Source of the DNA: DASUAS01 sp963756895
GTDB lineage: Bacteria > Actinomycetota > Acidimicrobiia > IMCC26256 > DASPTH01
NCBI GenBank assembly: GCA_963756895.1
Contig: CAVWPI010000008.1
Span: forward strand, 248,001-312,000
Direction of reading: 5' to 3'
DNA length: 64,000 bases
Position 1 is the stretch's first letter, and each line of letters begins with the position of its first letter. Positions 34,511-44,600 of the stretch are shown here, in pieces. The position numbers and the translations under genes are program-made. The notes beneath the pieces are model-generated. The model saw nothing but the letters and a program-made list of their open reading frames with translations. It had not been told where the DNA came from and searched no databases.

Positions 34511-34816
34511 CTACTGCACCTCGCTGACGACCGACTTCATCGAGCCCGCCGGGTAGTTCGGCATGTCGGCCATCGTCGCCTTGCCTTCAGGGCTGTCGAA
34601 GGCCGCGTGCATCGCGGCTTCGTCGTCGAAGGTCATCGAGATCGACCAGAACACGTCGGGCTCGGAGCCGTCGAAGTTCGTGAGCGCCCGGCCGTACTCG
34701 AACGCGCGCAATCCAGGTAGCGACTGCACCAGCGGCACGTGGACGTTCACGTAGTGCTGCACGAACGCATCGGCGTCCACGGGATCCGAGAAGTTGATCG
34801 TGATCTTGACCGGCAT
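34511..34816 (-). CDS. EthD-domain protein
   Basis: Intact 101 residues, ATG 34816. ITINFSDPVDADAFVQHYVN, VHVPLVQSLPGLRAFEYGRA, FWSISMTFDDEAAMHAAFDS and EGKATMADMPNYPAG are the ferredoxin-like EthD (dimeric alpha/beta barrel) pattern. Members accompany ether- or lipid-degrading oxygenases, but their biochemical role is mostly unknown. It lies 68 bases upstream of the serine hydrolase on the same strand and may share its transcript. Confidence 0.9.
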   Translation of the reverse strand: MPVKITINFSDPVDADAFVQHYVNVHVPLVQSLPGLRAFEYGRALTNFDGSEPDVFWSISMTFDDEAAMHAAFDSPEGKATMADMPNYPAGSMKSVVSEVQ

Positions 34817-34947
34817 GGACGGTGTGTATCACCACGTTCCGAGCGCCCGCAATCGCCGCCAGCCACCACCGCGAGCCGTACTCGCCGATGACTTTGCGCG
34901 CCGCGAGGAGTCTCCATTGGTGTGACCAACGCGAGGGAGGACACGTC

Positions 34948-35550
34948 ATGGGCAAGGTGATCTCGTCGGCCTCGATGTCGCTCGACGGCTACATCGCCAA
35001 GGACGACAACACGATCGGGCACCTGTTCGACTGGTTCGACAACGGCGAGCTCGAGTATCGGACGATCAACCCGGACATCACGCTGCACCTCAACCAGGCG
35101 AGCTTGGACTACTGGCAGGAGTGGGTGACGTCGATCGGCGCGCTCGTGTGCGGTCGGACCCTGTTCGACTTCACCGACGGGTGGGACGGACGCCACACCA
35201 TGGACGTCCCGGTGGTGGTGGTCACGCACGAACCGCCGACGGACTGGATCGCAGCGCACCCCGACGCGCCGTTCGACTTCGTGAGCGACGGGATCGAGGC
35301 CGCGGTGGCCCGCGCGCAGGAGATCGCGGGCGATCGCACGGTGGCGGTGGCCGCGGGAACGATCGCCCGCCAGTGCCTCGACCTGGGCTTGCTCGACGCG
35401 GTGGCGGTCGATCTGGTGCCGGTGGTGATGGGTGGTGGTCGCCCGTACTTCGGGGACCTGACGCCCGGCGACGTCCCGATCGGCAATCCGACCACGTACG
35501 TCCCCTCTGAGCTGGTGATCCACCTCGTCTATCCGGTGGAGCGGCCCTGA
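34948..35550 (+). CDS. Dihydrofolate-reductase-like protein, second copy
   Basis: Intact 200 residues; ATG 34948 with gagggagg upstream. KVISSASMSLDGYIAKDDN is the family start, followed by VTSIGALVCGRTLFDFTDGW, VPVVVVTHEPPTDWIAAHPD, TVAVAAGTIARQCLDLGLLD and AVDLVPVVMGGGRPYFGDL. Substrate unknown; NADPH-dependent reduction likely by homology. Divergent from EthD. Confidence 0.9.
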   Translation: MGKVISSASMSLDGYIAKDDNTIGHLFDWFDNGELEYRTINPDITLHLNQASLDYWQEWVTSIGALVCGRTLFDFTDGWDGRHTMDVPVVVVTHEPPTDWIAAHPDAPFDFVSDGIEAAVARAQEIAGDRTVAVAAGTIARQCLDLGLLDAVAVDLVPVVMGGGRPYFGDLTPGDVPIGNPTTYVPSELVIHLVYPVERP

Positions 35551-35573
35551 CGACACGTCGCGCCGCGAGTGGT

Positions 35574-36251
35574 TTACGCGGGCCAGAGCGGTCCGTCCTC
35601 GACGAAGCCCGCGGGTTCACCCCAATGGTTGCGGTAGGAAACCTCACGGGCGGGTTGGCGCACGGCGACGCCCCAGCGTCCGGTCGGATAGCCGAACGAG
35701 AGCGCACCGGCCATGAACCAACCCGAGTCCTGCGGGACGCCCAGGATCTCGAGCGTCTCGTCGTTGTAGAAGGCCAACGCCTGCGTGAGCGACGAACCGA
35801 TGCCCTCGGCCCGGGCGGCGAGTTGCGCGCTCCACAACGCCGGGTAGATCGAGCTGCCGCCCCGGTCGGTGCTGAACCCGAAGAGGTAGAGCGGTACCTG
35901 CTCGAAGTGATCGGCGAGCCACTGCGCCGACTTCTGGACCGCGAGCATCGACTTCGATTCCGCCGAATCGGGATCGGCGAGGGCGGCATCGATGCGGTCC
36001 TTGTAGTAGCCGGTCCACAGGCCGGCGATCGCTCGCTGGTAGAGCGGCGCGATCGCAGCCTTCACCTCGGCGGAGTCGACGAGCAGGAAGCGCCAGTTCT
36101 GCGTGTTGCCCCCGCTCGGCGCGCGCACGGCGGCATCGAGGATCCGGGCCTGGACGTCGAGTGGGATCGGTGCAGAGGTGACGCGACGCATCGCGCGGGT
36201 CGTGTAGAGCGCTTCTCGGACGTCCATCGATGCTCTCTCCTCGTTCGTCAC
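35574..36251 (-). CDS. Nitroreductase-family flavoprotein
   Basis: Intact 225 residues. GTG 36251 overlaps the LLM stop (GTGA); ATG 36227 (MDVREALYTTRAMR) is an alternative. FMN-binding features: YTTRAMRRVTSAPIP with the conserved RR, ILDAAVRAPSGGNTQNWRFL, PALWSAQLAARAEGIGSSLT and ILGVPQDSGWFMAGALSFGY. NAD(P)H-dependent reduction of nitro groups, quinones or enones. Coupled to the LLM-class monooxygenase. Confidence 0.9.
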   Translation of the reverse strand: MTNEERASMDVREALYTTRAMRRVTSAPIPLDVQARILDAAVRAPSGGNTQNWRFLLVDSAEVKAAIAPLYQRAIAGLWTGYYKDRIDAALADPDSAESKSMLAVQKSAQWLADHFEQVPLYLFGFSTDRGGSSIYPALWSAQLAARAEGIGSSLTQALAFYNDETLEILGVPQDSGWFMAGALSFGYPTGRWGVAVRQPAREVSYRNHWGEPAGFVEDGPLWPA

Positions 36252-37234
36252 TCGTCGCCGGTCCTGGTGCTCGTGTCGATCGCCACAACGCCGTGCAGCA
36301 GGGGCAGGACCGCGTCTCCGTACGCGGCGAGGCCCTCCTCGTAGGCGCGGCGGCTCGGCGCGGGCAGCCCGACGATGAACCCGGTGACGCCGAGTCGGCT
36401 CACCTCGTTCGCATGCTCGACGAGTCCGTCGGAGGAGAAGCCGGCTGTTCCCGGGATGAACGGAACCATCGGGTACCCGAGGACGTCGAACGACGAACGC
36501 CGTCCCGCGAGCCCGACTCCCTCACGACGCACGGTGGCGCGCTCGTCGTCGAGGCGCGCGAACAGACGCCGGAGATCGTCGAGGTCTTCGAGATGCGCGG
36601 AGTGGCGGCGGTTGCCGAGTGCGCGCGGGTTGGGCAGCGGCAGCCAGCCGTCGCCGAAGCGGGCGGCGCGTCGCAGTGCACGTGCAGAGTTGCCGCCCAC
36701 CCACACCGGCGGACGCGGCTGTTGCACCGGCGCCGGTCGCATGGTGTTCCCGCCCGCTTCGAAGCCGTCGCCGGCGAAGCGCACCGACTCACCCGACCAC
36801 GCCGCGGTGATCGCAGCGATCGCTTCGTCGAAGCGGTCGTTGCGGTTGTCGAAGTCGACTCCGAGGGCGCGGAACTCCCCTTCCAGGTAGCCCGCGCCGA
36901 CACCGAGGTCGAGCCGTCCGCCGGAGAGCACGTCGAGGCTCGCGGCCGCTCTCGCCGCGAGGAAGGGATTGCGGTACGGGAGCACGCAGAGGTTGGTGAG
37001 CACGCGGAGGCGCGTCGTGGCCGCGGCGGCGAAGGAGAGCCCGACGAACGGGTCGAGGGCCTGGTGGCCGCCGCTCGCGAGCCAGTCGTCGTCGGGAAAG
37101 GGATGCTCGGTGGAGTACACGCCGTCGAAGCCGGCCGCTTCGGCCGCGCGGGCGACCGCGGCGACGCCCTCGGCGCTCACGAACTCCGTCCCGAGGTCGA
37201 CGTGGTCGGTGGGCAGGGCGACGTAGACCTTCAT
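36248..37234 (-). CDS. LLM-class F420-dependent oxidoreductase
   Basis: Intact 328 residues from ATG 37234 (MKVYVALPTDHVDLG). Luciferase-like TIM barrel: FDGVYSTEHPFPDDDWLASG, LSFAAAATTRLRVLTNLCVL, PYRNPFLAARAAASLDVLSG, GRLDLGVGAGYLEGEFRALG and PPVWVGGNSARALRRAARFG. The pattern is that of the TIGR03619-type F420 oxidoreductases. Forms an operon with the nitroreductase through a GTGA overlap. Confidence 0.9.
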   Translation of the reverse strand: MKVYVALPTDHVDLGTEFVSAEGVAAVARAAEAAGFDGVYSTEHPFPDDDWLASGGHQALDPFVGLSFAAAATTRLRVLTNLCVLPYRNPFLAARAAASLDVLSGGRLDLGVGAGYLEGEFRALGVDFDNRNDRFDEAIAAITAAWSGESVRFAGDGFEAGGNTMRPAPVQQPRPPVWVGGNSARALRRAARFGDGWLPLPNPRALGNRRHSAHLEDLDDLRRLFARLDDERATVRREGVGLAGRRSSFDVLGYPMVPFIPGTAGFSSDGLVEHANEVSRLGVTGFIVGLPAPSRRAYEEGLAAYGDAVLPLLHGVVAIDTSTRTGDE

Positions 37235-37291
37235 GCGCACATCCTTCCTCTCCGAGCGCGGGATCTTCGAGCCGCGAATCACTGCGATGAC

Positions 37292-37313
37292 TGTCACAGG
37301 TCCGTCGTAGGTT
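37292..37313 (+). promoter_or_regulatory. TGTCACA / TAGGTT promoter before DUF222 fragment
   Basis: TGTCACA at 37292-37298 and TAGGTT at 37308-37313, with the ATG of a DUF222 fragment at 37320, only 6 bases after the -10-like box (leaderless). Same architecture as the promoter of the intact HNH gene at 10129. Confidence 0.45.
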
Positions 37314-37319
37314 CGACCC

Positions 37320-37415
37320 ATGAGGGACCACGAAGACCGAACCCACGAGCAGCGGGCGGCCGACGCGTTCGTGGCGCTCGCGCTCCGGGTGTCCGACACC
37401 TCGCAGGCGACGTGA
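37320..37415 (+). pseudogene. DUF222/HNH gene N-terminal fragment
   Basis: A 31-residue frame, ATG 37320 to TGA 37413-37415. The segment EQRAADAFVALALRVSD is like the helix found inside DUF222 proteins of the HNH group, and the promoter upstream matches the one before the full-length HNH gene. The rest of the gene is absent and the VapBC module begins just downstream, suggesting insertion or deletion at this spot. Confidence 0.4.
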
Positions 37416-37426
37416 GCGACCGCCAA

Positions 37427-37460
37427 TGTGGCTACATCCAGCGGCCATAATGTAGCTACA
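37427..37460. promoter_or_regulatory. VapBC operator and promoter
   Basis: Inverted repeat tgtggctacat (37427-37437) / atgtagctaca (37450-37460) with one mismatch in 11. A -10-like CATAAT at 37446-37451 lies between the arms, 20 bases before the antitoxin GTG. Toxin-antitoxin operons are normally autorepressed at such a palindrome. Confidence 0.65.
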
Positions 37461-37470
37461 GTGGAGCATC

Positions 37471-37725
37471 GTGGAAGTCGGAATCAGAGAACTCAAGAAC
37501 CACCTCAGTCGCTACCTCGACCATGTGCGAGACGGTGACGAGGTCGTGGTGACCGATCGAGGTCGGGCGATCGCGCGCGTGGTGCCATTCGGAAACGAGC
37601 GTCTCCTCGACCGCCTCGTCGCCGAAGGAATCGTGACGCCGGCTCGGCGCCAGAAGCAGCCAACGACGAAGCCCATCGCCACGAAAGGAACGGTGTCGGA
37701 CCTCGTCGTCGAGCAACGCAGGTGA
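37471..37725 (+). CDS. vapB: Antitoxin, Phd/YefM-type (VapB)
   Basis: Intact 84 residues, GTG 37471. The first half VGIRELKNHLSRYLDHVRDG, DEVVVTDRGRAIARVVPFG is the Phd/YefM DNA-binding dimer; the charged tail (PARRQKQPTTKPIATKG) would wrap the toxin. The stop overlaps the toxin GTG, so expression is coupled. A palindrome just upstream is the likely binding site. Confidence 0.9.
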   Translation: MEVGIRELKNHLSRYLDHVRDGDEVVVTDRGRAIARVVPFGNERLLDRLVAEGIVTPARRQKQPTTKPIATKGTVSDLVVEQRR

Positions 37726-38144
37726 TCGCCTACTTCGACACTTCGGCGATCGTGCCGTTGCTGATCGCCGAACGCGGGTCGCAAGTGGCTGGGCGGCTCT
37801 GGAACTCCGCCGATCGAGTCGCGAGCGTCCGGCTCCTGTACCCGGAGGTGCGCGCTGCCCTCGCCCAAGCCCAGCGGCTCGACCGAGTCAGCGCTCGGGA
37901 CCTTCGCCGTGCGGTCAGCGAGCTCGACTCGCGACTCGAAGAGATCGACCTCGTCGAGATCGACGACACCCTCGCTCGTCTGGCTGGCGAGAAGGCCGAG
38001 GTTCACGGTTTGCGGGGGTACGACGCCGTACATCTCGCGGCCGCGCTCCGAGTGCACGATCGGGACGTCGTCCTGATCGCTGGCGACCGCGCGCTCCTGG
38101 TTGCAGCGGCATCGGAAGGCCTCGCAGTCACCGAGCTCCCGTGA
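37722..38144 (+). CDS. vapC: Toxin, PIN-domain ribonuclease (VapC)
   Basis: Intact 140 residues, GTG 37722. PIN-domain acidic residues are visible: IAYFDTSAIVPLL (first Asp), LYPEVRAALAQAQ (Glu), LRGYDAVHLAAAL (third Asp) and VVLIAGDRALL (fourth Asp). These coordinate Mg for single-strand RNA or tRNA cleavage in VapC toxins. The module sits between an LLM operon and an ABC exporter and may be mobile. Confidence 0.92.
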   Translation: MIAYFDTSAIVPLLIAERGSQVAGRLWNSADRVASVRLLYPEVRAALAQAQRLDRVSARDLRRAVSELDSRLEEIDLVEIDDTLARLAGEKAEVHGLRGYDAVHLAAALRVHDRDVVLIAGDRALLVAAASEGLAVTELP

Positions 38145-38316
38145 CCGCGCGCGTGCCAGCCTGATGATCCCCGTCTTCGTGCTCGAACCGTGTATTCCGA
38201 CGCACGGTCGCGACGTCGCCTGAGCCGGTCCTGCAGCTGGCCCCACCCTCGGTTGTCGGGTCAGCCCCGTGTTTGTGGCGGGTCGTTTTCCGTACCTTCG
38301 AAGTGGAGGTTGCGTC
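38145..38316. other. 172-base spacer between vapC and ABC exporter
   Basis: No open frame with coding character was seen. A short AT-richer stretch (gtgtttgtggcgggtcgttttccgtac region, 38270-38298) just upstream of the ABC gene may hold its promoter, and gtggaggt at 38303-38310 is its ribosome site. Confidence 0.4.
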
Positions 38317-39069
38317 ATGTCTGGCACCATCACGTCACTCGAACCGCGGGCCGCCGTTCGGCTGGATCAGGTCACCAAGATCTACGGCCGCGGCGACAAC
38401 GCCGTCACCGCCCTGCGTGAGGTGAGCGCGGCGCTGGAACCGGGCTCCTTCACCGCTGTGATGGGCCCGTCGGGCTCGGGGAAGAGCACGTTCCTGCACG
38501 TCGCCGCCGGCCTCGACCGCCCGACCTCGGGTGAGGTATTCGTCGGCGACGTGGCCCTCGGCGCACTCGACGAGACCCGCCGCACCAAGCTCCGGCGCGA
38601 CCGCGTCGGGTTCGTGTTCCAGTCGTACAACCTGGTCCCGTCGCTCACGGTCAAGCAGAACGTGACGTTGCCGGGCCGCCTCGCGGGGCGGCGTCCGAAC
38701 CGAGCGTGGGTGCGCGAAGTGCTCGATCGCGTCGGTCTCACCGACCGCGCCAACCACCGCCCGGCCGAGCTGTCGGGTGGACAGGCGCAACGGACCGCGA
38801 TCGCGCGCGTGGTCGTGATGCGTCCCGACGTGCTGTTCGCCGACGAACCGACGGGCGCACTCGACAGTCGCAGCGGTGCGGACATCCTCGAGCTGCTGCG
38901 CCAGTCGGTCGACGAGTTGCACCAGACCGTGGTCATGGTGACGCACGACCCCCGAGCGGCGTCGTACGCCGACGCCGTGCTCTACCTGTCCGACGGCCGA
39001 ATCGTCGACGAATCGGACGAGCCGAGCGTCACCGCGATCGCAGATCGGCTCACCGGACTGGGAGGCTGA
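38317..39069 (+). CDS. ABC transporter ATP-binding protein (MacB/LolD type)
   Basis: Intact 250 residues, ATG 38317 with gtggaggt upstream. Walker A MGPSGSGKSTFLHVAAGLD, Q-loop VGFVFQSYNLVPSLTV, signature AELSGGQAQRTAIARVV, Walker B VLFADEPTGALDSRSGADIL and H-loop MVTHDPRAASYAD. The sequence around LVPSLTVKQNV is typical of the MacB/LolD/FtsE group working with FtsX-like permeases, and such a permease follows after 2 bases. Likely exports or resists a lipophilic compound, or acts in envelope stress. Confidence 0.95.
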   Translation: MSGTITSLEPRAAVRLDQVTKIYGRGDNAVTALREVSAALEPGSFTAVMGPSGSGKSTFLHVAAGLDRPTSGEVFVGDVALGALDETRRTKLRRDRVGFVFQSYNLVPSLTVKQNVTLPGRLAGRRPNRAWVREVLDRVGLTDRANHRPAELSGGQAQRTAIARVVVMRPDVLFADEPTGALDSRSGADILELLRQSVDELHQTVVMVTHDPRAASYADAVLYLSDGRIVDESDEPSVTAIADRLTGLGG

Positions 39070-39071
39070 CG

Positions 39072-41611
39072 ATGCTGTTCGTCGCGTCGCATTCTCTGCG
39101 GAGCCACCTCCGCCTGTTCGTGGGCACGATCATCACGGTGGCGGCAGCGGTGGCGATCGCCACCTCGTGCGCGCTCCTGCTCGATTCCGGCCTGCACGAT
39201 GGCGCTCGCCCCGAACGCCTCGCCGGTGTCCCGATCGTCGTCCAGCACCGACAGACCATCAGCGTGCGCGACGGACGAGGCGACGACGCGAAGACGGAGA
39301 CCGTCACGGCCGAAGAGCGTGCGCGCCTCGACCTGCGCGAGGCCGACCGCCTGGCGCAGCTGCCGGGAGTCGCGGCCGTCGTCCCCGACCGCTCCTTCCG
39401 TGCGGTGCTCCTCGGCCGCTCCGGTCGGCCGGTCAACGACGATCGACCGTCGTGGGGTCACCCGTGGGCCAACGCACCGCTCACTCCGTTCACCCTCGTG
39501 TCTGGGCGTCCGCCGGCCGATCCCGGTGAGGTCGTGGTCGACGCCGGGTTGGCACGGCGCGCCGGCGTGCGCGTCGGCGACCGCACCAGCGCCGTCATCG
39601 CGGGCGCGACGCGCGACGTCGCGGTGGTCGGCATCGCGCGTCCGCCGGCGGGTGACGAGCTCGCCACGCAGGCGGCACTGTTCCTCGACGACGACTCCGC
39701 GAGCCGTGCGTACGGCCACACCGGTGAGGTCGACGAGTTCGGCCTGCTGCTCCGACCCGGTGCCGACCGAGCCGCGATCCGCGAACGCCGCGCGCGGGCC
39801 ACACCTCGTCGTCCGCACCGGGGACGAGCGCGGGCGCGCGGAGTTCCTCAGCGGGGCCAACGCCAACGTCACGCTCATCGCCATCTCCGGAGCGGTCGGC
39901 GGCATCGGCCTCGTCGTCGCCGTGTTCGTCATCGCCGGGATGACCGGGCTCGTTGTCCAGCAGCGGCGCCGAGATCTCGCGCTCCTGCGTGCGACCGGCG
40001 CAACGCCGCGTCAGCTTCGCCGCATGATCGCACTGGAGACGTTCGTCGTGTCGCTCCTCGGCGTCGCCATCGGCGTGCACCCCGGCATCCTCTTGGCCCA
40101 CGGACTCGCCGGCGGCATGCGCAACCACGGGGTGTTGCCGCCGACGTTCCACGAGCAGGTCAGCCCGTTGCCCGCCCTGATCGCGGCGGTCGCCGCGGTG
40201 GCGGTCGCTCAGGTCGCAGCACGACTCGCGGCGCGACGCGGCGACGCGGCTGTCGGCGACGGAGGCACTGAGTCCGCTCGTCGCCGAGCAGCCCCGCGTC
40301 GGCGTCGTCCGCGTCGCGATCGGATCGTTGGCCGCCGCCGGGACGATCGCCTTGTTCCTCGTCGCCGGGTCGTCCAACGCCGGCGTGGCCGCCGCGATGG
40401 CGCCCGCCCTGATCACGTGCGGGCTGCTCGCGGTGGGCCTGTTGGCGCCGCTCCTCGTGGTGGCCGGCGTGGCCGTGCTCGGGGTCGTCACGCGCGCCAC
40501 GGGCGCGAGTGGCTTCCTCGCGACGGCCAACACCCGCACCTCGGCCCGACGGCTCGCGGCTGCGGTGACACCGGTCGTCCTCCTCGTCGCGGTCAGCGGC
40601 CTGACGCTGTTCCAGCAAGCCACGCTCGACCGCGAGACCACTCGCCAGGGCGACGCCCGCCTCGTCGCCGACCGGGTGGTGGATGCCGGCCCCGCGGGCA
40701 TCCCGGCCGACGACGTGACCACACTCACTGCAGCGCCGTCGGTGTCGACCGCGATCGGTCTCGTGCCGACGACGGTCTACGCAGGGTCCGACCTCGATGC
40801 CCTCGTCGCCAAGGTGCCGACCCCCGGCCGTCTCGACGCGGTGCTCGATCTCCAGGTCGAGTCCGGTTCTCTCGACGGGCTCGGCGCGGGCGACGTCGCA
40901 CTGTCCGACACCGCCGCCGACAGCCTCGGCGCGCATGCTCGCGGGACGGTGCAACTCTGGCTCGGAGACGGCACCAAGGTGCACCGCCGGGTGGCTGCGG
41001 TCTACCAACGCCCGCTCGGCTTCGGCGACGTCGTCCTGCCGTGGCATGACGTGGTCGACGGGCACGTCACCGATCCGTCGGTGACCACCGTGCTCGTCGC
41101 CACCCGCGACGTCGCGGCCGGCGACAGCACCCTCGCACAGTTCGTCGCGGCCCACGCGGGGAGCAGGGCCGGCGGGCGCCAGCTCGAGCACGACGCCGAG
41201 GACGCCAACGCGGCCACCCAGGCGTGGGTGAGCCAGACCCTGCTCGGCGTCATCATCGTGTTCGCCGCGCTGGCACTGGTCAACACGTTGGTGATGCTCA
41301 CGGCGGCGCGACGCGATGAGCTCGGGCTGCTCCAGCTCGTCGGCGCGACGCCACGGCAGGTGCGCGGGATGATGCGACGGGAGGCGGTGATCGTCATCGT
41401 GCTGGGCGTCGCATTCGGAGCCGCCATCGCCGCGGCAACGGTCCTCCCCTACGGCAAGGCGCTCACCGGCTCGTACACGATGTCGTCACCGGCACGCGAG
41501 GTCCTCGCACTGGTGGGTGTCGCGTTCGCACTCGGAGTGGCTGCGACACTCGTCACCACGAGGTTCGTGCTCCGACAACCGCCGATCGACGCGGTCAGCC
41601 ACGTTGCCTGA
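39072..41611 (+). CDS. FtsX-like ABC permease, two frameshifts
   Basis: ATG 39072. Architecture of the duplicated FtsX/MacB permease: N-terminal helix LFVGTIITVAAAVAIATSCA, an extracytoplasmic domain (EVVVDAGLARRAGVRVGDRT), then helices IGLVVAVFVIAGMTGLVVQQ with the coupling loop LRATGATPRQLRRMIA. Additional helices and a second extracytoplasmic domain follow, and the final FtsX domain has LVNTLVMLTAARRDELGLLQ, LVGATPRQVRGMMRREAVIV. The frame changes near 39790 and 40250. Total about 845 residues, standard for this class. Operon with the ATPase. Confidence 0.88.
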
Positions 41612-41652
41612 AGCTGACCCCTTCCCTCAAGGAAACAGTCGGTGGTAACGCG

Positions 41653-44600
41653 TTACGAACAGCCGCTTGTGGCACCGCAGCTCGGGCAGGCGTGGCAGCT
41701 CCCCGCTCGCTGCATGATGTCGCCGCAGACGTGGCAGAGCACCGTCTCCGACGCGCGCATCACGTGCGTGCCCGGGGTGAGCGGCGGCGTCGACGCCGGG
41801 GTGACCACCGACGCGGACGGCGGCTGGTCGTCGAGCGGGAGCTCGGCGTAGACCGTCTCGTTCGGGATCGACGCCTCCTCCACCCCCGGCAGCGTCGGCT
41901 GCGTGCGCTCCCCCACCGTGAGCACGCCCATGTCGCGACGCGTCTCGTAGTCGACGTACTCCACGACGAGGCGCCGGAAGATGTAGTCGACCAGGCTGGT
42001 GGCGATGCGCAGGTCGGGGTCGTCGGTCATACCGGCGGGCTCGAAGCGCATGTTGGTGAACTTCTCGGCGAACGCCTCGAGCGGCACCCCGTACTGCAGG
42101 CCCAGGCTCAGCGAGATCGCGAACGCGTCCATGATCCCGGCCAGGGTGGAACCCTGCTTGGCGACCTTGAGGAACACCTCGCCGGGACGGCCGTCCTCGA
42201 ACTCACCGACGGTCGCGTACCCGTGGCAGTCGGCCACCCGGAACGAGAACGTCTTCGAGTTGCGCATGCGCGGCAGCTTCTGGCGCACCGGCTCCTGCAC
42301 GATGACGTGCTCGACGATGCGCTCGACCACCTGCGCCGGGCTGCCGTTGACCAGTTCGTTGGCCAGCGCCTCGGGTGAGCCGGTCTCGCCGCCCTTCTTC
42401 TGCGTGGCGAGCGGCTGCGCGACCTTGCAGTTGTCGCGGTAGAGGGCGACGGCCTTCAGGCCGAGCTTCCACGCCTCGAGGTGCAGCTCCTCGACGTCTT
42501 CGATCGTCGCCTCCTCCGGCATGTTCACCGTCTTGGAGATGGCGCCCGAGAGGAACGGCTGCACCGCACCCATCATCTTCACGTGGCCCATGTAGTGGAT
42601 CGTGTTGTCGCCCATCGAGCACGCGAACACCGGCAGGTGCTCGGCCTTGAAGTGCGGCGCCCCGAAGATCGTCTTGTGCTCGTTGATGTGCGAGACGATG
42701 TCGTCGGCCTGCTCGGACGAGTACCCCAGGTTGGTCAGCGCACGCGGGATCGTCTGGTTGACGATCATCATCGTGCCGCCACCGACGAGCTTCTTCGCCT
42801 TGGTGAGCGCGAGGTCGGGCTCGATGCCGGTGGTGTCGCAGTCCATCATCAGGCCGATGGTGTTGTGGCTGACGAACCCGTTCGCCACGTAGGTGACGTT
42901 GCTCGGCACCGACAGGTCGTAGGTGAACTCCTCCTCACCGAGCTCCGCCGACACGACCTCGTCGTAGAAGAACTCGAGCAGGTGACCGAGCTCGGCGTCG
43001 TGCGTGCGCTCGAACAGCTCGGTGGCCGCCCGCCGCGACACGCGACCGCGTGCGACCTCCATGAGCAGCGTCTTGCGCAGGCTGTCGTTCGCCGGCGCGA
43101 GCCGGTCGACGAGCGCCCGGGTGACCGGGATGTGGTCCTGACGCGCCGCCTGGCGGCCCTCGCTCGACACGACCTTCGCCGCCTTGCGGCCGCTCAGGAA
43201 CCCGATCTCCTCCACCCACGCGTCGTGGTACGAGGTGTTGAGTAGCCGCAGCGACGCGAGCATCGACGCCGCGCCCGCTCACGTCGTGCTTGCGCGTGGT
43301 CGGGTAGCCGAGCGCGAGCAACAGTGACTGGATCTCGTCGGCGAACGACGCCCGAGCAGTGGTCCAGGTGCGGGATGCCCGCGGTGACGGTGCCGTCGGC
43401 CTCGAACAGGCCACGGACGAACGCGCCGTAGACCTCGCGGTCGTTGGCGTGCAGCACCGCGTCGGGGACGTGCGGCGTGTAGCCCTTGCCCGAGTGGCCC
43501 TCGTGCGGTGCGCGCTTGGCGAACCCGCACGCCTCCCACCACAGCGCCAGCCGCACCGAGTGGAACGCCACCTCGGTGTAGCCCTGCTTCTGGCTGACCG
43601 CAGCCTCGAGCCCGAAGAGCTCCTTACCGAGCTGGCTCAGGTGCTCGACGACGTCGAAGTCGTCGGCCGCCGACGCAGAGACGCAGGCCCTTCGAGTGCA
43701 GCGAGCCGTCGCCCATGAAGTAGCCGACGAACTCGGCGAGCTCGGCGGTCATGGTGCGCGGCACGCGGACGTGCGCGACTCGCCCGTCCAGTGCGCCTCC
43801 GGCGAGCGGCGGCAGCACAACCTCCTGCGGGGTTCCGACGAGCTGGTGCAGCGACAGCGGCACGCGGTCGCCGGGCTGCACGTCGGCGAGACGACGCCAG
43901 ACCCACTCGCCGGTCTCGTCGACCACCTTGATGCGGTGCTTGGCGGTGCCGCGGATGCGGTAGCCGCGCTTCGACTCGACATTCACGACCGGCTCGACGC
44001 CGTTCACGTAGAACTGCGTGGCCTCGCGCGGACCTTCGTCGGTCTGCACGTGATGCCGAGCGGCTGCCACTGGTCGCCGATCGGGTCGCCCAGCGATCCG
44101 AGACGCACAAGGCCACGCTCGGTCGGCACCAGCGTGCCGCCGACGAGGCACCCGGTGGGCGCGAGCACGGTGGCCTGCGAGTTGCGCACGCCGAACGTCT
44201 CGCCGAGCTCGACGGCTTCGTCCCACGACTGCTGCGCGGCGCCGAGCAGCTCCGTGCGGCACGAGGTCCTCGTCGATCTTGGCCGCCTCGGCGCGGTGCA
44301 TGCGCAGCACGTTGTTCATGGCGTCGGCGTTCTCGGCGTAGCCGGCGAACGGACCCATGCGACCGGCGGTGCGGGCGCTGGTGGCGTAGGCGTGACCGGT
44401 CATCAGCGCGGTGAGCGCCGCCGCCCACGCCCGACCACCGTCGGAGTCGTAGGGCATGCCCTGGGCCATGAGCAGGGCGCCGAGGTTGGCGTAGCCGAGG
44501 CCGAGCTGGCGGAACTTGCGGCTGTTCTCGGCGATCTTCTCGGTCGGGTAGTCGGCGTTGCCGACGAGGATCTCCTGCGCGGTGAACATCACCTCGACCG

